Positions 10,728 through 24,254 of a DNA stretch of 64,000 bases are shown here, in pieces; position 1 is the stretch's first letter, and the number at the start of each line of letters is the position of its first letter. Position numbers and translations under genes: made by a program. The notes beneath the pieces are model-generated. The model did no database searches. It worked only from the letters and a program-made list of their open reading frames with translations, and was not told the DNA's origin. The DNA comes from Takakia lepidozioides (lineage: Eukaryota; Streptophyta; Takakiopsida; Takakiales; Takakiaceae): contig CM060731.1 of assembly GCA_030704615.1 (NCBI GenBank), forward strand, positions 95,956,756 to 96,020,755. Reading direction: 5' to 3'.

Positions 10728-13700
10728 AAGAGAGTCAGGGACATGGATGACCTGCGAGTGAAGAGTACTCTGGTACTTCAAAAGCAAAGTATTGTCATAC
10801 CTGAGGCAATACAACTTTTGAAGGAATTGAGATTGGAGAGTCTATTACGCAAAGAGGCAGCACAGGGAATTGATGATTCAGTTCATTAAGAACTTTGATC
10901 CAAGAACGGAGACTACGCAGGTGAAGGGGTTGACATACAAATCACCCCACAGAATTTGCAGCAAGTCTTTGACTTACCAGTTGGTGCGGTGAGCGTGGAT
11001 GAACAAGGCAGAGTATCCATGACTGAGGGAGGTAGGCCAGATACTGAATGTTCTATTTGCTATGAAATAGAACCAGATGTATCTTAGCAAATCCTTTACT
11101 GAGGAAATATCGAAGGCTTTGAAGGGAGATGATGTAGCATGGGCGGAAATGATGCATCAAGGCCTAAAATTGACGAGATGAAACGGATTCAGACGACTCA
11201 GGCCAAAGCACCAATCATCGTTTCAGCCCCAATCATTACACAGATTATTCATGACTCTTGTTTACTTACTGTGCAAGAGCGTAAAGACAAGGGTTTGTTT
11301 GAGTTAGGCTCTACTGTGGTTGAGGAACATGGATCCTAACAAGGAGAAGGGGGATTGTAGAGGCAGCGCAATACAAAGAGGCAGAGAAGATGAGAGTCTG
11401 CAATGGTGGTACATCATGTGGTTCCGCTTGCGGTAAGGCAAGCTGTGATGGACGATGTTTCCACGGCTCCTATACAAGATGAAGTACAGCAACAGCAGGA
11501 GTTGCCATTACAGGAAGTGCAAGCAGTGGAGCGGGAGGAAGAGGTCACCTCGGCACCCCAACCGACACAGCCAACTGTCCAAGTTACCCCGCATGTATAC
11601 AGTTTGGTCTTGCTCCTACACCTGAACCCCTTTCCTCAGAAAGGGAGGGATTGGACATTCCCACTAAGGAACAAAAGTGGAGGATATTGAGAAGGGTGAT
11701 CTTCTCTATGAAAGCTATGGAATAGTCAAGCCTTCAATAGTTCCGAAGATACCAATTATGTCCAAGATGATTCCGGTTGTGCAGAGTAAAGCCAAACCTA
11801 TGATAGAGGTTGAAACGGTGCATGCCCAAGGTGAAGCTGCACCTTCAGCAGTTGAGGCTGAACAAGTGCAGAGTCAAGTGGGTACTTGGCCTGAACATTT
11901 GGTTTGCGAGACACCAGGCTGTTGATAACCAGGATGAACCACAGCAAGGTCCGTAGGAAGATCTGCAGCAGGTCATGGTCATGAGTTCTAGTCGAAGCAG
12001 AACCCTTAACCTTTTGGGGAACTACTTTAAAACTCATGTTCCTTCAGCACTATTGGCAGCACTAAGAGAGGAGCTCAAACAGGAGTTTGAGGCTCAAATT
12101 CTATCCGAGCGGGCAACCAAACTTGATGTTGAGGCAAGCCTCAAATTACAGCAAGCCCTAGATGCGACTAATGCTGCCCTGCAGCTTGAAAAAGAGGATT
12201 TAATCAAGGTAGGCCTTGAGCAAGAACAATTACAAGATGCACACAAATAGAAGCTCTACCAATTGCAAGTCAAGCATGAGGAAGCTCTTGCATCATTGCA
12301 AGGAATTAATGCTGGGTTGGCAACAACCAACCAGAAATTTGCCATGATGCAATCCGCCACACTGATGGCTAAGTTGGAACAAGCTGATGAGGAAATCAAG
12401 AAGAAAAATGGGTTGTGTGCATGGGCAGAGGCACAAGCACTAGAGTAGGGAGCACTCATTGCAGACATGAAAAATACTCTTTGTCGCAATGAGGGTGTCA
12501 TCCAGGAATTGAAGCGCTTCAATGAACAAAAGGACCAGCAACTTTTAGAGTTGCACCAAAAGGTCAAAGTGCGGGACAACGAACTCTCTGTAATTGAAAG
12601 AGCACGGAGGGAAGCCAACAACCATGTCAGCTGCCTATGGAGCCTTGGTAGATCCTCACAAGAAGAGGCTGGAGAGTTTACAACAACAACAACTGGGAGC
12701 ATACAAGCTCAAGGAGGAGCATGATCTCATAATTTCTACACAAAAATTGGTGGATGACCATCTCTTGAAAGTGTGGTTGACAAAAGGACTGGTGGAGGGC
12801 AAGGCACCTAGGAAGTTGACTAAGGATGAGATGAAGGATCTCAGACAACGGGTGCAGAATATTGCCACAGGAACTATAGACACTGTCTATAGTCAGATAG
12901 TTGAGTTGTAGGAGGATGTGAACAAACTTCAGACTCAAGTGGATGAGTTGAGTTCTGACATTGACAAGAGGGAGTTTGTTCTGAGGAATAGTTACTGGCC
13001 ACATACTTGCAGGCAAAAACTTTTGTTTTTCATTTTCCAGTGGAGGAGGTACAAGCTTTGCCAGCACAAGGAGGGAGTGCATCAGCTTCACAGCAGCCAC
13101 TTCGGGCGGATAGCGTGGATACCATATCACTGGTGCAACAAACATTACCTGCTGTCTGGGGTGACTCTTCTTTTAACCCACCACAAACTCCTGCTGAGCT
13201 TGAATATAGCAATGCTATAGTTCTACCCTTTAACCACATTCCCTATATTATGGATTTGGTTTGGAAGAAAATGGCTCCTCTGGAGTCATTGGCACATTAT
13301 TACCAACTCATACACCTCGGGTTGCCATTGGCAACTCGAAACAAAGCTCTTCCATCTGATAAACCGATTGAGGACCATCATTTTGCGCGTTGCTGGCATG
13401 AAGCGGGAACGATGCTCAAGGAACTACTTGCCTTCTTGGTCTTTCAAGGGTTCATATACACCGGGACCAGGGAGGTAGCTAGCCTTGTTATGGGCTATGG
13501 TACATATTATGCTGCTTGTTTCATTTTACGTTACCACACAGAGCAACAGAAAATGCAGATGAGGTACCAGACTTTTTCCAATGGGGAGCATTGGATCTTA
13601 CCTCAAATTTCAAAGTTGGGCACGCCATCAAAGTTGGGCACGCCACTCAGTTACACATATGAGGAAATACGGTGTAACTACACCTGCACAAATGCAAGGT

Positions 13701-14086
13701 CTGGCTCAAGTTTTGTTACATAATGTAACCCAGACCTTGGTGGGCAGTCATGGGATACCAATCATACTTCCTGTGATTCAGAAGAAGGTTAGGGCTCATA
13801 AAGACCAGTGGAGGGACAATGAATCCGACACTTCTGGTTCCTTAGATGGCAACTTTGCCATGGTAGAGGACTATGCGGCATCCATGGAGGACAAAGAGAG
13901 ACGAGGATATCATATTCCTGAGAAAAAACCCCCACTATAATCTCAGGACAAGACAATCTGCTCTGCCAAGTAGACAGGCATCCCCACCAGCCAAAGACAA
14001 GGCTCGGGCTTATAAACAGAGCCCTCACAAGGACTCTCATAAGCATACATGTGCCCTTTCACAAAGGTTTGCTGACCCCAAGTAGT
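10728..14086 (+). pseudogene. ORF3 of copy D (divergent subfamily)
   Basis: Same protein plan as the ORF3 of copies B and E, but clearly divergent in sequence. The start of the preserved part corresponds to the RGMEEIRVKST segment. Blocks that stay recognisable despite the divergence include LAHYYQLI, KPIEDHHFARCWHEAGTM, GFIYTGTREVASLVMGYG and YYAACFILRYHTEQQKMQ (13290-13560). The coiled coil spans about 12040-12720. Stops and frame changes are numerous (TAG at 12248, 12446 and 12909). An unusual 16-base direct duplication (AAGTTGGGCACGCCAT-like) sits at 13614-13646. The C-terminus, read in another frame, ends RFADPK just before the hairpin. Confidence 0.65.
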
Positions 14087-14089
14087 AAA

Positions 14090-14126
14090 CCGTGAGGGCA
14101 CGGCTTTTTGAGAGGGGAGGGGATAA
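14090..14126 (+). other. Hairpin and polypurine tract of copy D
   Basis: CCGTG-AGGG-CACGG (14090-14103), a T run, then GAGAGGGGAGGGGATAA up to the LTR start at 14127. The stem matches copies B and E and the loop differs. Confidence 0.7.
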
Positions 14127-15071
14127 TGTTACAGGGCTATCTAGGACTTATACGATTTACAGGTTCTGTGGGGTAACCTTAATTTTGCGCAGACATGGCT
14201 CTAATGTCATGAGCCATTGTAGGCCCACACAGGCCTTAAGGTGCGGCTTACATAGGCCCACATAGGTCTTACGGTTAAGTTAGTGCGGCAGTCATAGGCT
14301 CATACAGGCCTCAGGGCACGGTAGACCCAGGTCCACACGGGCTATAGCAGCACAGGCTACCACAGGTACAGGGTACGAAAGCTGTGACCCTCATAACCGT
14401 GCGGTCATAGTTCGACACATGTCACAAGGTGTTGTTACCACATGAGGGGACCGGGAACGCGGGAACATCACCAACATTAGGAATAGGGAACGGCAGTACA
14501 GTTTGATTGTCGAGAGTGACGGTTAGAGTGGTGACTGTTAGTTAGACAGTTAAGATAGCTTGCGGGTAGAAAATGCAGAATAGCTATGGAGGGAGGAAAT
14601 ACGTTGATCGCATGGACTTGGAGTACACGGAGGAGAGTACGCGGAGGAGGAGAGAGACGACGGAGTGCAGCTTGATACTTGCAAGCTATAGAGATGATAC
14701 CGTAGTGTAGACTTAGTGACACTATGGCTTTGGTCTAACGATTGATAGATATAAATACGATTCATACTTCATTCTCACATTGTGTAGAGAGACCAGAGAG
14801 AAGCTGTGGAATGCCTAGCTAGGTGTAGAGATCCGGATTAGATGATTGCATAAGCAACTTTAACCATAACCATGATAAGCATCACGGGCTCAATACACTC
14901 ATCATGAATGCCATAAGGGTAGAGTGTAGAAAGACACCCCCACGATATACTAGTTGTAGGTCATGACTGATTGTCCTGAGCGGGCTGAGTACTTAGAGCC
15001 TTCTAACTCTTATACCTTAAAGTCTCTACCACGGATAGCTAAGGGATGGGTGAGTAAAAGCCGCTCCAACA
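14127..15071 (+). repeat. 3' LTR of copy D (divergent)
   Basis: 945 bp from TGTTACAGGGCTATC to GCCGCTCCAACA. The array region differs from the other LTRs: it consists of units like AGGCCCACACAGGCCTTA (14210-14380) rather than CACAGCCNGTCACAGCC. The U5-like end (TGATTGTCCTGAGCGGGCTGAGTACTTAG) is conserved. Confidence 0.8.
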
Positions 15072-15929
15072 CCATAAGCACCCACGTCTCCTCCAACAAA
15101 CACATTTCAAGGTGTTAGGATAATCAAAGAGGGTCCTAGGAAGGGCCAACTGGATATCCCGGATGGTGCTTCTCCAAACAGTGAGATTAAGAGAGTCATG
15201 GCACGTGAACGGGCAAACCTGACTATGGCACAAGAGAGAGAGAGAGAGAGAGAGAGGGTGGGGAGAGTGAGGGTGGAGAGGCCCCCCTCTTCTTCTCCAT
15301 GAAAAATTAGGGAGTTCTTCATGGCATGATCCAGCTACTATGTCTCAAGGTTCTCCCTCGCATGTCCATGATAGCTCTGGTACTATTGGCCAAACCTCGA
15401 CCAAGAAGGGCGCCCTCTCACTTGCCCTTGTTGCTGGTGCAAATGTTAGTGGCGCCATGAGTTGGGAATTAGCCTCTCCCGCCCAAAAGGCAGAATTGGT
15501 GGCATCTTTGGTGGCAATAGGGGTTCCAGTCACATCACTAGTACTGGGCCAACAAGGTGTTTTGCCACAACAGGGGGTCCCGACATCATCACAAGGGGTT
15601 CCCATTGAGCCTATAGCTACCGTCTCCACTTCAGAGCAAGAGGCAAGTATCCTAGCTAGCCTGTCTCCATGTCATTGTTTTATTGTATGTAATCTTTTAT
15701 TGTTTTGTTGAGAGGGGTATTTTGGTTTCTCATAGTTGTGATGTTCCTCACACCAAGTACTATAACTGCAGGCCCTGGCATCCGTGACTATGGCCCCGGC
15801 ATAGCCTGACGCAGGCATACCTGAGAGGCCCTTTGTGATTGATGAGGGGGCCGTAGAGAGACGTAGGCTAGAGAGAGAGGCGGAGGTAGAGGCTACTATG
15901 GGGAAAGGAAAAACCCCAGTATGGTAGAA
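15072..15929. other. Interval with a gag-like or unknown ORF and a (GA)n tract
   Basis: The stretch holds a (AG)n microsatellite at about 15232-15257 and a 123-codon plus-strand ORF at 15340-15711 (MSQGSPSHVHDSSGTIGQTS). The ORF is rich in Ser, Ala, Val and Gly with several LVASLVAIGVPV-like hydrophobic turns. A second open stretch near 15830-15930 reads VIDEGAVERRRLEREAEV. It could be the gag start of another retroelement; I do not recognise it. Confidence 0.35.
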
Positions 15930-15996
15930 GCCCGCTCTCCTAATCTACCCGCAAGCTGTTCTAACCACCTAACTAACTAACCGTCACCCCTGAAGT
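15930..15996 (-). repeat. Short LTR fragment of the copy C type
   Basis: About 67 bp (CTACCCGCAAGCTGTTCTAACCACC region) matching the LTRs at 62010-62060 and 10090-10140 in minus orientation. It joins directly to a plus-strand LTR fragment at 15997, so this is a rearrangement junction. Confidence 0.6.
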
Positions 15997-16259
15997 GCAG
16001 CTGTGGAATGAATGGATGAGTTGATGGACTCTATATAGATTGCTGAAGCAATCTGATATAAAATACCAACAGTAAAGGTAACTAGCTAACATGATACGGG
16101 AATGAATACAAAATAGGAAACACCCCCATGATACACTAGCTGTAGGTCATGACTGATTGTTCTGAGCGGGCTGAGTGCTTAGAGATTTCCAAACTCTTCT
16201 ATTTGGAGTTCCCGCCTCGGATAGCGAAGGGAGGGGTGAGTAGTAAAAGCCACGCGACA
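15997..16259 (+). repeat. 5' LTR of copy E, last 263 bp only
   Basis: Begins within the LTR (GCAGCTGTGGAATGAATGG) and ends CCACGCGACA at 16259, immediately followed by TT and the PBS. The upstream three quarters of the LTR are missing. Confidence 0.8.
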
Positions 16260-16261
16260 TT

Positions 16262-16279
16262 TGGCGACCATACTGGGGA
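16262..16279 (+). other. Primer binding site of copy E
   Basis: TGGCGACCATACTGGGGA, two bases after the LTR end, identical to the site in copies A and H. Confidence 0.7.
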
Positions 16280-16861
16280 ACGGGTCATGAACAACCAGAT
16301 GTGACAGGCATCCTCGTGGTGGATCATGGTGGATAGAGAATTAAAGAATTTGATGTGAAATAAATTCCTGTGAAACTGAGAAGGAAAGATTGTCCAAACG
16401 ATTCTTTCAGAGGTTCTTGGAATTGCAAACAGTGTAAAGAAAACATTTTAAGAGAGTGCACATGATGCTGACCTGAGTGGGGTCTGGAGAAAGGAAGAGT
16501 GATAAAGATTTATCAGGTGGCCTGTAGAGGAAGAGCACGTTGGTTACCAACACTGGTTTATGTGATAGCATTGCTATCCATTAAGCGAGTAGAGTTTTGA
16601 AGGCTGGGAGGAGGAAAGAAAGGTGAATGTTTTATACTTATATGCATGAAGAGCTTGTACTGGGAAAGAATTGGATTCCAAAGGATATTTGAGTGGATCA
16701 AAACTCACACCGAAAGAACAGCTTTCCAGACTTGTTTGCCATATGGTTATATGGTAATGGAGACTTCTAGTATAGCCAAGGGTGCATTGAAGCTTGAAAG
16801 AAACCCAGGCATATACGAGAGATATTATACGAACGAGAGTTTTGGTTATTGCCACATTAAA
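16263..16861 (+). pseudogene. ORF1 of copy E, frameshifted
   Basis: Collinear with the intact ORF1 of A and H: recognisable blocks are the region before GRARWLPTLVYVIALLSI-like sequence (16520-16580), the TAFQTCLPYGYMVMETSS block (16727-16770) and the final NPGIYERYYTNES. Several single-base changes break it. The original start in U5 is at 16149-16151. Confidence 0.65.
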
Positions 16862-16881
16862 AGAAATGAAAGACATGGGAC

Positions 16882-18880
16882 ATGAGTGATGAAAGAGAAG
16901 CTAGACGCCAGAGATATTCAGCAAAAAGAGAAAGCTATCTGAAAGCTAATTATCCATATCTTTGGGAGAGAGGAATAGACATAGGGGAATCATCTGGACC
17001 TCTCACACCATTAAGATCAAGAGAGTACATCACCCATACCGAAAGAACTAGAGTTGGATGCCACTCCTTTTTTTCTTTGCAAGAAAGATTAAGGGAATTG
17101 GTACGGGGTGTGAAGCAGTCAATCACGAGGTGAAAGATCTGAGGTACATCCCTGGATAAAAGATTTGACAGAAATCTTTGAAATGAGTTGGCATGGAACA
17201 CCAAAAGTAGGAATCCAGTTTCTGAAGCGGAAGGTGAAGAAGGAGGAGAGGATGGGCAGAAGCCAACGGAGAGTTCAGACTCTCCAACACCAATTGCAGT
17301 GTTGAGTTACATGAGTGAAGAAGAAAACCAAGGGCAGAACTTGGAGGATGAAAATAGAGAGAAGAAATTGGAAAAGAGGAAGGTATGAAGAAGTAGACCC
17401 ACAGCTGAGGTTGAGACTACACCAGGACATCCCAACCCGTTGGACCTGGATCAAGTGGAGCACTGGATCACAGGCCAACAAAGGTGTCGGCTCAGGGGGA
17501 CAGGCGGGGGGCTGCTTGGATCTGGCTCTGGGGGACAGGGAGGGGTGGGAAGTAGTGCAACTGGAGCTGGGAATACTGTGAATATCGTGGGCCAAGTAGC
17601 AGGGAGTGCTCAAGGGCCACCACTTTGGTGGAAGACTGATCACCACGCAAACAACAGGTCCTGAAGGACCAGCACCAGCAAGTTGGGTGCCAGCACCTAT
17701 CAGTGGGCAGAAGGTAGGGCCACAGATGGCGTTACACAACCAACACAGGCAAAACCACCTTTTCCAATATATTAAGGAAAAAGGGGATCCCGATGTACAC
17801 ATAGCCAATTTGAGCACATGTGTATAGTGAACAATGAGAATGGCGAGATGATGCAAGATGAGATTGTTTCCCTTGTTACTTACTAAGAAAGCAACAATTG
17901 TTGATGTATGCAATTCCTGATAATCATTTCCTAACCTGAAATGGCTTGAATACAAACATTCCGAAATAGATTCAGGACAAGAAAATTGAGGATGAAGTGT
18001 ATGGAAGTTTACAACAGTTAAGCAAAAAGAAGCATGAAACTGTTGAGGAGTATATGAAAAGATGGAATTGATGATGAAAAAGCTGGCTGCTGTACCAGCA
18101 CCAGGTTTACAAAGACTTGGTGTGAGTGGGACTAAGACCAGAGTTGCCAAAAGAAAGTGGATATGTTACCCCATAATACAGTGGAGGAGGCATTTGAAAC
18201 TGCAAATAGATTGAGCAATTGGGAATGCTCAGGAGAGAGAAAAGGGATGATGAGGACTCTGAGGATGAGTCAGATGAAGAAGAAGAGCAAGAACTAAAAT
18301 GAAGAGTAAGAGAAAGGAGATTAAAGTTGAAGAGGGATAACTATGAGAAAATATTAGAAGAAATCTTGAAGAAGTATGCCACAGAGGCTCGCAACACATT
18401 GGAGGAAGGGGTGTTTGTGTGCAAAGTGCCAGAATGAAGGCCATACACCACTGTGAATGCCACATGAGGAGAAACACTGTACTATCTGAAAAATGGATAA
18501 CAACTTCTATTGAGAATTGTTACTACACCCAGAAAGACAGCTGCAAGAGAACCTAGGCAAGTATAAGGTGTGCATCACGTGCAAGCCCAAGCCACAAGAA
18601 GAAACACTGATCAGGACCACTATGGTAGGCCTGGTGGTTATAACAATGGCATGGAAGGGAGAGGTAATTAAGAGGGAATTACCAAGGAAATTCCAGAGGC
18701 AACTATCAGGGTAATCCAAGGGGGAACTACCAGCCAGGGAATCAGGATTACAGAAATAATCAAGAGCAGACCAAGGCGAGGACCCAATGGTGAAGAACTG
18801 TGTTTCACTATTAGTATCAGCCAGGACAATCGCAAGGCAGCCTGTTCATTCTGGATTAGACACCAGAATGAGATGAGAGC
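16882..18880 (+). pseudogene. gag: gag of copy E, frameshifted
   Basis: Starts at the same ATG context as H (MSDEREARRQRYS, 16882). Acidic N-terminus, Gly/Pro-rich linker (17440-17740), capsid core (17820-18110), charged coil (18190-18370), and remains of the CCHC region (18400-18530, 18790-18850) can all be placed. Many indels put consecutive blocks in different frames; no full-length Gag can be made. Confidence 0.7.
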
Positions 18881-19202
18881 TCCTTGAATGAGGCCTAGTG
18901 GTGGCAGCTCCACATGGTTAGGCCATGTGTTGTACCGCAAAGTAAGTACGTACATGATAGTAACAAGAAGCAAAGCCAAACTAATCCCTCCAGTAGTTGA
19001 GAAGATGATGATAATGAAAGGTGGCAGTGATATGCCTGAAGATGATAAGGCTTGGAGAGAGAGAATGGAACTGAACAAGGAAGTGGCAGATACCATAGGG
19101 AAAGCAGAAGAGTACTGTATCCTAGTTTCCTGTGGACAGATTCCTCTGATTCTGATGGAGAAGAAGAAGTGAGTGAGGATGAAAGAAGAGAAAGAAGCTG
19201 CA

Positions 19203-22200
19203 GACATGCAAAGTAATGAAGGGACTTTGGCTGAAGTAATATGCCAGACCAAAGCAAAGATTACCATTGGACAGCTATTGGCTGTGGCACCTTATTGTAG
19301 ACACAGGCTGTATCAAAGCAATCAATTGAATTGCCCAGGAGACAGGAAAACACAGACCTGAACAGCAAGGTGACCAGTTATAATGTGAAGCCGGAAGGGC
19401 GAGAAACAGTCATGGACTTTGATGATTCTATGCTAGTAATCCAATTGAGAATTGGAAGCACAGAACTAACTGATGTACTGATAGATGGAGGCTCTGGAGT
19501 AAATATCATGACAGACCAATTAAGAAAGAAGCTTGGTCTAAGTAACATGAAACCAGCCCATTACGAGTAGAATAACAATGGCAGATCAAAGGAGTGTACA
19601 GCCATTGGGATTGATAAGAGGAGTTAAGATACAGATACAGAAGATGATCTTTATGATCACAGTAACTGTGTTTGAAGATGGATGAAGTCATGGAGGCTTA
19701 CTCCTTATTATTGGGACGTCTGTGGCTGAAACAGGCCAGGGTATTTCCATGACTGGAATTCTCAGTTACTAACGTGCATAATGGGATGCACGAGATACAA
19801 ATTACCACAAAGAAAATCTAGTAGATTACCTGCTACGAGAAGACCTCGAGGGTCAGAGATTATGACTAGAGAGGAGGGACTGGATGAGGAGCAGGAAGCT
19901 ACCCTGTTTGCTGCACACCCAGAGTGGGAGCAAGTTGCAGAGATGTGGCTGGAAGGCCTAAGTTGTTTAAGAGAGGTATCTACTGTGGTGTAGTGTCAGC
20001 AACACCAAATTGAAGAGGAAACCAGCAGTTACCCATCACATATTTCTGAAGAAAGAGAAGAGAAGGAGAAATGGAAATCCTAGAGGAACCAGCCACTGTG
20101 AGTTTACAGGATGAAGTGGTGACTGGTTGGACAATCACAGCTCATGAGCAGGTGAGGAAGTGAATGTGGGAACTAAAGAGGAACCAAGGATGGTGAAGGT
20201 AGGAGCTGATTTGGAGCCAGATTCTTTGAAGAAGCTAAGAGTTTGTTCATCAAATACAGAGATGTATTTGCTTGGAGCTACGAGGATCTAAAAGAGGATA
20301 CCACCTGAGATCTGTCAGCCAAGATTGAACTGGAACCAGGATCAGTACCAATAAGCAGGCAAGGTACAGAATGAATCGCAACTATGCACAGAAGGTTGGA
20401 GAAGAGATCAAGAAGTGACTGAGGCTAAGTTTATATACCCAATAGAGTATACAACTTGGTTGTCCCCCATTGTGATAGTTCCCAAGAAGAATGGTAAACT
20501 AAGAGTTTGTGTGAACTACAAGAAGCTGAATGCTTGTACGAAGAAAGATCCTTTCCCTTTGCCATTCACAGAAGCAGTATTGGATACTGTGGCAGGCCAT
20601 GAAAGTTTTCATTCATGGATGGCTTCAGTGGTTATAATAAGTGCAAGTGGCAGAAGAAGACCAAGGAAAGACAGCTTCATCACAGACTGGGGTGCTTATG
20701 CATACAAAGTCATGCCCTTTGGACTTTGTAATGCACCAGCAACCTTCAGAGAGTGATAAGTGAATCTTTTCATGAGTATCTGGATGATTTCATGTAGGTG
20801 TTCTTGGATGATTTCAGTGAGTACAGCTCTAAGAATGAGCACTTGCATAAATTGGAGTTATGTCTGGCCAGATGCAGGATGAGAGGTCCGAGCCTGAATC
20901 CAGAGAAGTGTACTTTCTGTGTGAACTCAGGGGTGCTTCTGGGACACATTGTGTGTAAGAGGGGACTTCTTGTGGATCCCAGGAAAATAGAGGCCATTAA
21001 AGCCTCTCCACCACCAGTGAATGTTAAGAGTCTAAGGAGATTCCTTGGCAAACAAGCTATTACAGAAGATTTGTCAGACGGTATGCACAGATAGCAGCAC
21101 CATTGAGCAAACTTCTGAAGAAAGATGCAGTGTTTGCATGGACACCTGAATGTCAACAGGCTTTTGAGGAACTTACATTGTCAGTAACAACTACACCTGT
21201 GCTGATTAATCCTCACTGGCAGGAAATATTTCATGTTCACTGTGATGCTTCTGGAGAAGCACTAGGAGCAGTGTTAGCCAAAAATGTTACAAGAAGGATA
21301 GATTCACCTGTGTACTATGCTAGCCGATTGATGAACAATGCCCGAAAGAAAATTATAGCACAACGGAAAGAGAAGCATTGGCAATGATCTATGTAGTGAA
21401 GAAATTCAGGCATTACCTGTTGGGCAAGAAGTTTATGTTCTATGTGGATCACCAGGCTCTGATATACCTGGTAAACAACCTCTGATAAGCGAAGAATAGC
21501 AAGATGGTTGATAATCTTGCACGAGTTTGAGTCGAGGTTGTTTACAAGCCTGGGAGGCTGCATCTTGTGGCGGATCACTTGTCACGGTTATCAACAGGAG
21601 AACCAGCCACGGGAGTAGATGATCAATTACCAGATGCGAGTCTATTTGCAGTGGAGGTGCAGGGAAAGTGCAGATGACTGGTTAGATTGGCAGTGGCCAA
21701 TCAGATACTACCTTGCTCATGGTCAGTGCCCACCAAGTTATGGAAAGGAGCAGAGAAAGAGAATTGCTATCAAGGCTCTACCTTACACTATGGTAGGGAG
21801 CAGAATGTATAAGCTAGGACCAGATGGAGTGCTGAAGCGATGTTATACCACCATGAAGTTAATAAAGTTTTGGAGGAAGTTCATAAGGAGTGGCAGGAGG
21901 TCATTTTGGAGAAGAGACTACCAGTAGGAAGATACTACATGCAGGTTACTGGTGGCCTACTGTGTTCAAAGATGTACACAAGTATTGTCAGAGTTGTGAT
22001 GAATGTCAGAGGCTAGGACCTTTGCAGAGATCTGGGAAGATGGCTTTGCATCTTACAATGCCTACGGAACCATTTCAGAAATGGGGACTAGACTTTGTTG
22101 GACCAATTAACCCACCAGCAAGAAGATACACAGAACAGGTACATAATTACAGCCACTGATTATACTACGAAGTGGGTGGAAGCTAAAGCTTTGAGGGACA

Positions 22201-22990
22201 ACACAGCCAAGTCCACAGAAAGGTTCCTGTATGAGAACAGAACATACTTACACGATTGGCTGTCCTTGAATTTATCAGTGATCAGAGAAGTCACTTCATT
22301 AATGAGACCATTGAATTATTGACTAAAGAGTTCATGATTGTGCATAGGAAGAGTACAACATATTACCCACAGGGTAATGGGCAGGCAGAGGCTACCAACA
22401 AAAATATTATGTACTATCTTGGCTAAGATAGTCAATGCAAACAGAACGGATTGGGATACAAAGCTGCTGACAGCTTTGTGGTCATACAGGACTTCATATA
22501 AAGTCACCACTAAGTATACACCATTCCAATTAGTTTATGGTATGGAAGCTTTACTTCCAGTGGAATTCCTGTTACCTACCATGAGAACGGAATGGGAAAA
22601 GAGAATGGAATTGCAAGATTCAATTAAGGTCAGAAAACATGAATTATACCATGTGGAAGAAGTACGTGCTGATGCAGCTGATAACATGACCAGAATTCAG
22701 ATGAAGAGAGAAGGAACAGTTTGATGAAGGTAAGATAAAGACTTTTAAGACGGGAGATTTGGTTCTCTGGTTGCAGAAGAAGGGAAAGATTAAAGCTTCT
22801 AAGCTTAAATCACCATGGAAATGACCTTATGTCATACAGAAGATGTATAATAACAACACCGCCATGTTACAAACCATTAACAAAGAGATGCTGGGAAGAA
22901 TCAATGCCAATAAGTTGAAGGGGTACAGTGGTATCCATGACAAACCATTGCAGCATGATTTGCATGTTGAAACGCAAAAGCAGTCACGGG
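19203..22990 (+). pseudogene. pol: pol of copy E: protease, RT, RNase H, integrase (broken)
   Basis: Protease active site LIDGGSGVNIM at about 19481-19515. RT: YTTWLSPIVIVPKKNGKLRV (20445-20505), MPFGLCNAPATF (20713-20748), and VFLDDFS at 20798-20820, the catalytic YxDD box, preceded by a TAG at 20795 where H has CAG. RNase H: HVHCDASGEALGA (21234-21275) and YVDHQALIYL (21440-21470). Integrase: GHFGEETTSRKIL (about 21901), CDECQRLG (22000-22025), WGLDFVGP (22080-22110), and a mutated stretch where H has the ISDQGSHF aspartate. The C-terminal module keeps the KLKGYSG end at 22912. Frame changes occur throughout. Confidence 0.8.
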
Positions 22991-23040
22991 CTGCGCCAGT
23001 GATACCAACAGAGTATGGAGCATTTGTCGCTAGGCCGAGC

Positions 23041-23205
23041 GTATATGACAGAGGCGGGCAGTACAGGCGCGACACAGCCTATCACAGCCTAGTACGGCGC
23101 GACACAGCGTATCAAAGCCCAGCACGACGCAACACAGCCTATCACAGCCTAGCACGGCGCGACACAACATATCACTGCCCAGCACGGCGCAACACAGCCT
23201 ATCAC
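23041..23205 (+). repeat. Internal 30-bp tandem array of copy E, first half
   Basis: Units of about 30 bp built from CACAGCCTATCACAGCC and AGCACGGCGCAA blocks, directly after the integrase end. The array is cut by the solo LTR at 23206 and resumes at 24255. Confidence 0.8.
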
Positions 23206-24254
23206 TGTTAGAGGACTGTCTGGGACTTAGGCACTTTTAACGGATCTGTGGGGTACCCTTAATTTTTACACAGACTGAGACCAACAGGAGCCTTAGGGAT
23301 GACAACAACAGGCTTTAGGGGGGGAGATACACAGCCCAACACAGTCCATCACAGCCCGTCACAGCCGTCACAGTCCAACACAGCCAACACAGCCAGTCAC
23401 AGTCAACACAGCCCGTCACAGTCCAACACAGCCCGTCACAGTCCAACACAGCCAGTCATAGTCAACACATCCCGTCACAGCCACACAGCCAGTCACAGCC
23501 CGACACAGCCCAACAGCCAGTCACAGCCCGACACAGCCGGTCACAGTTTCACACAGCCAGTCACAGCTTGACACAGCTGTCACGACCATAGGGAACGGAT
23601 AGCAGGACAGGGAACGACTGTGGGGACAACATCTGCGAATGGAACATGTTAGTTCACGGATGACGGTTAGTGAGGGAAACGGTTAGAACAACGGGTAGGA
23701 AGATAAAGCCAGGAGCAAAGATTTGAAAAGGATCACTTCAAGAGGATCAATTTTGGGGGAGCACTTCTTGGGGGGACTTCGGACATCACTAGGGGAAATG
23801 AGGCAGAGAGCGCATCTCTGAGCAGAAAGAGGGAGAGCACGGAGTAGGAGGAGAACGATCTGTTGATGCTTGATGAATGCAAGCAGTAGAGTTGTAATGT
23901 AGAGCAGATTAGAGACTCCATGGCTTCAGCCTGATACTTGATAGATATTAATCTGATACATACTTCATACTCACACTGTGTAGAGAGATCTGAGTGAAGC
24001 TGTGGAATGAATGGATGAGTTGATGGAATCCGATAGATTGCTAAAGCAAACTGATACTTAATTACCAACAGTAAGGTAACTAGCAAACATGAATGCGGGA
24101 AGGAAAACAAATAGGAAACACCCCCATGATACACTAGCTGTAGGTCATGACTGATTGTTCTGAGCGGGCTGAGTGCTTAGAGATTTCCAACTCTTCTATC
24201 TTGGAGTTCCCGCCTCGGATAGCAAAGGGATGGGTGAGTAAAAGCCGCGCGACA
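23206..24254 (+). repeat. Solo LTR F nested in copy E
   Basis: 1049 bp from TGTTAGAGGACTGTC to GCCGCGCGACA. Flanked on both sides by the 5-bp direct repeat ATCAC (23201-23205 and 24255-24259). No internal region is present. This is the product expected when the two LTRs of an inserted element recombine. It carries the usual CACAGCC array (23330-23580). Confidence 0.92.
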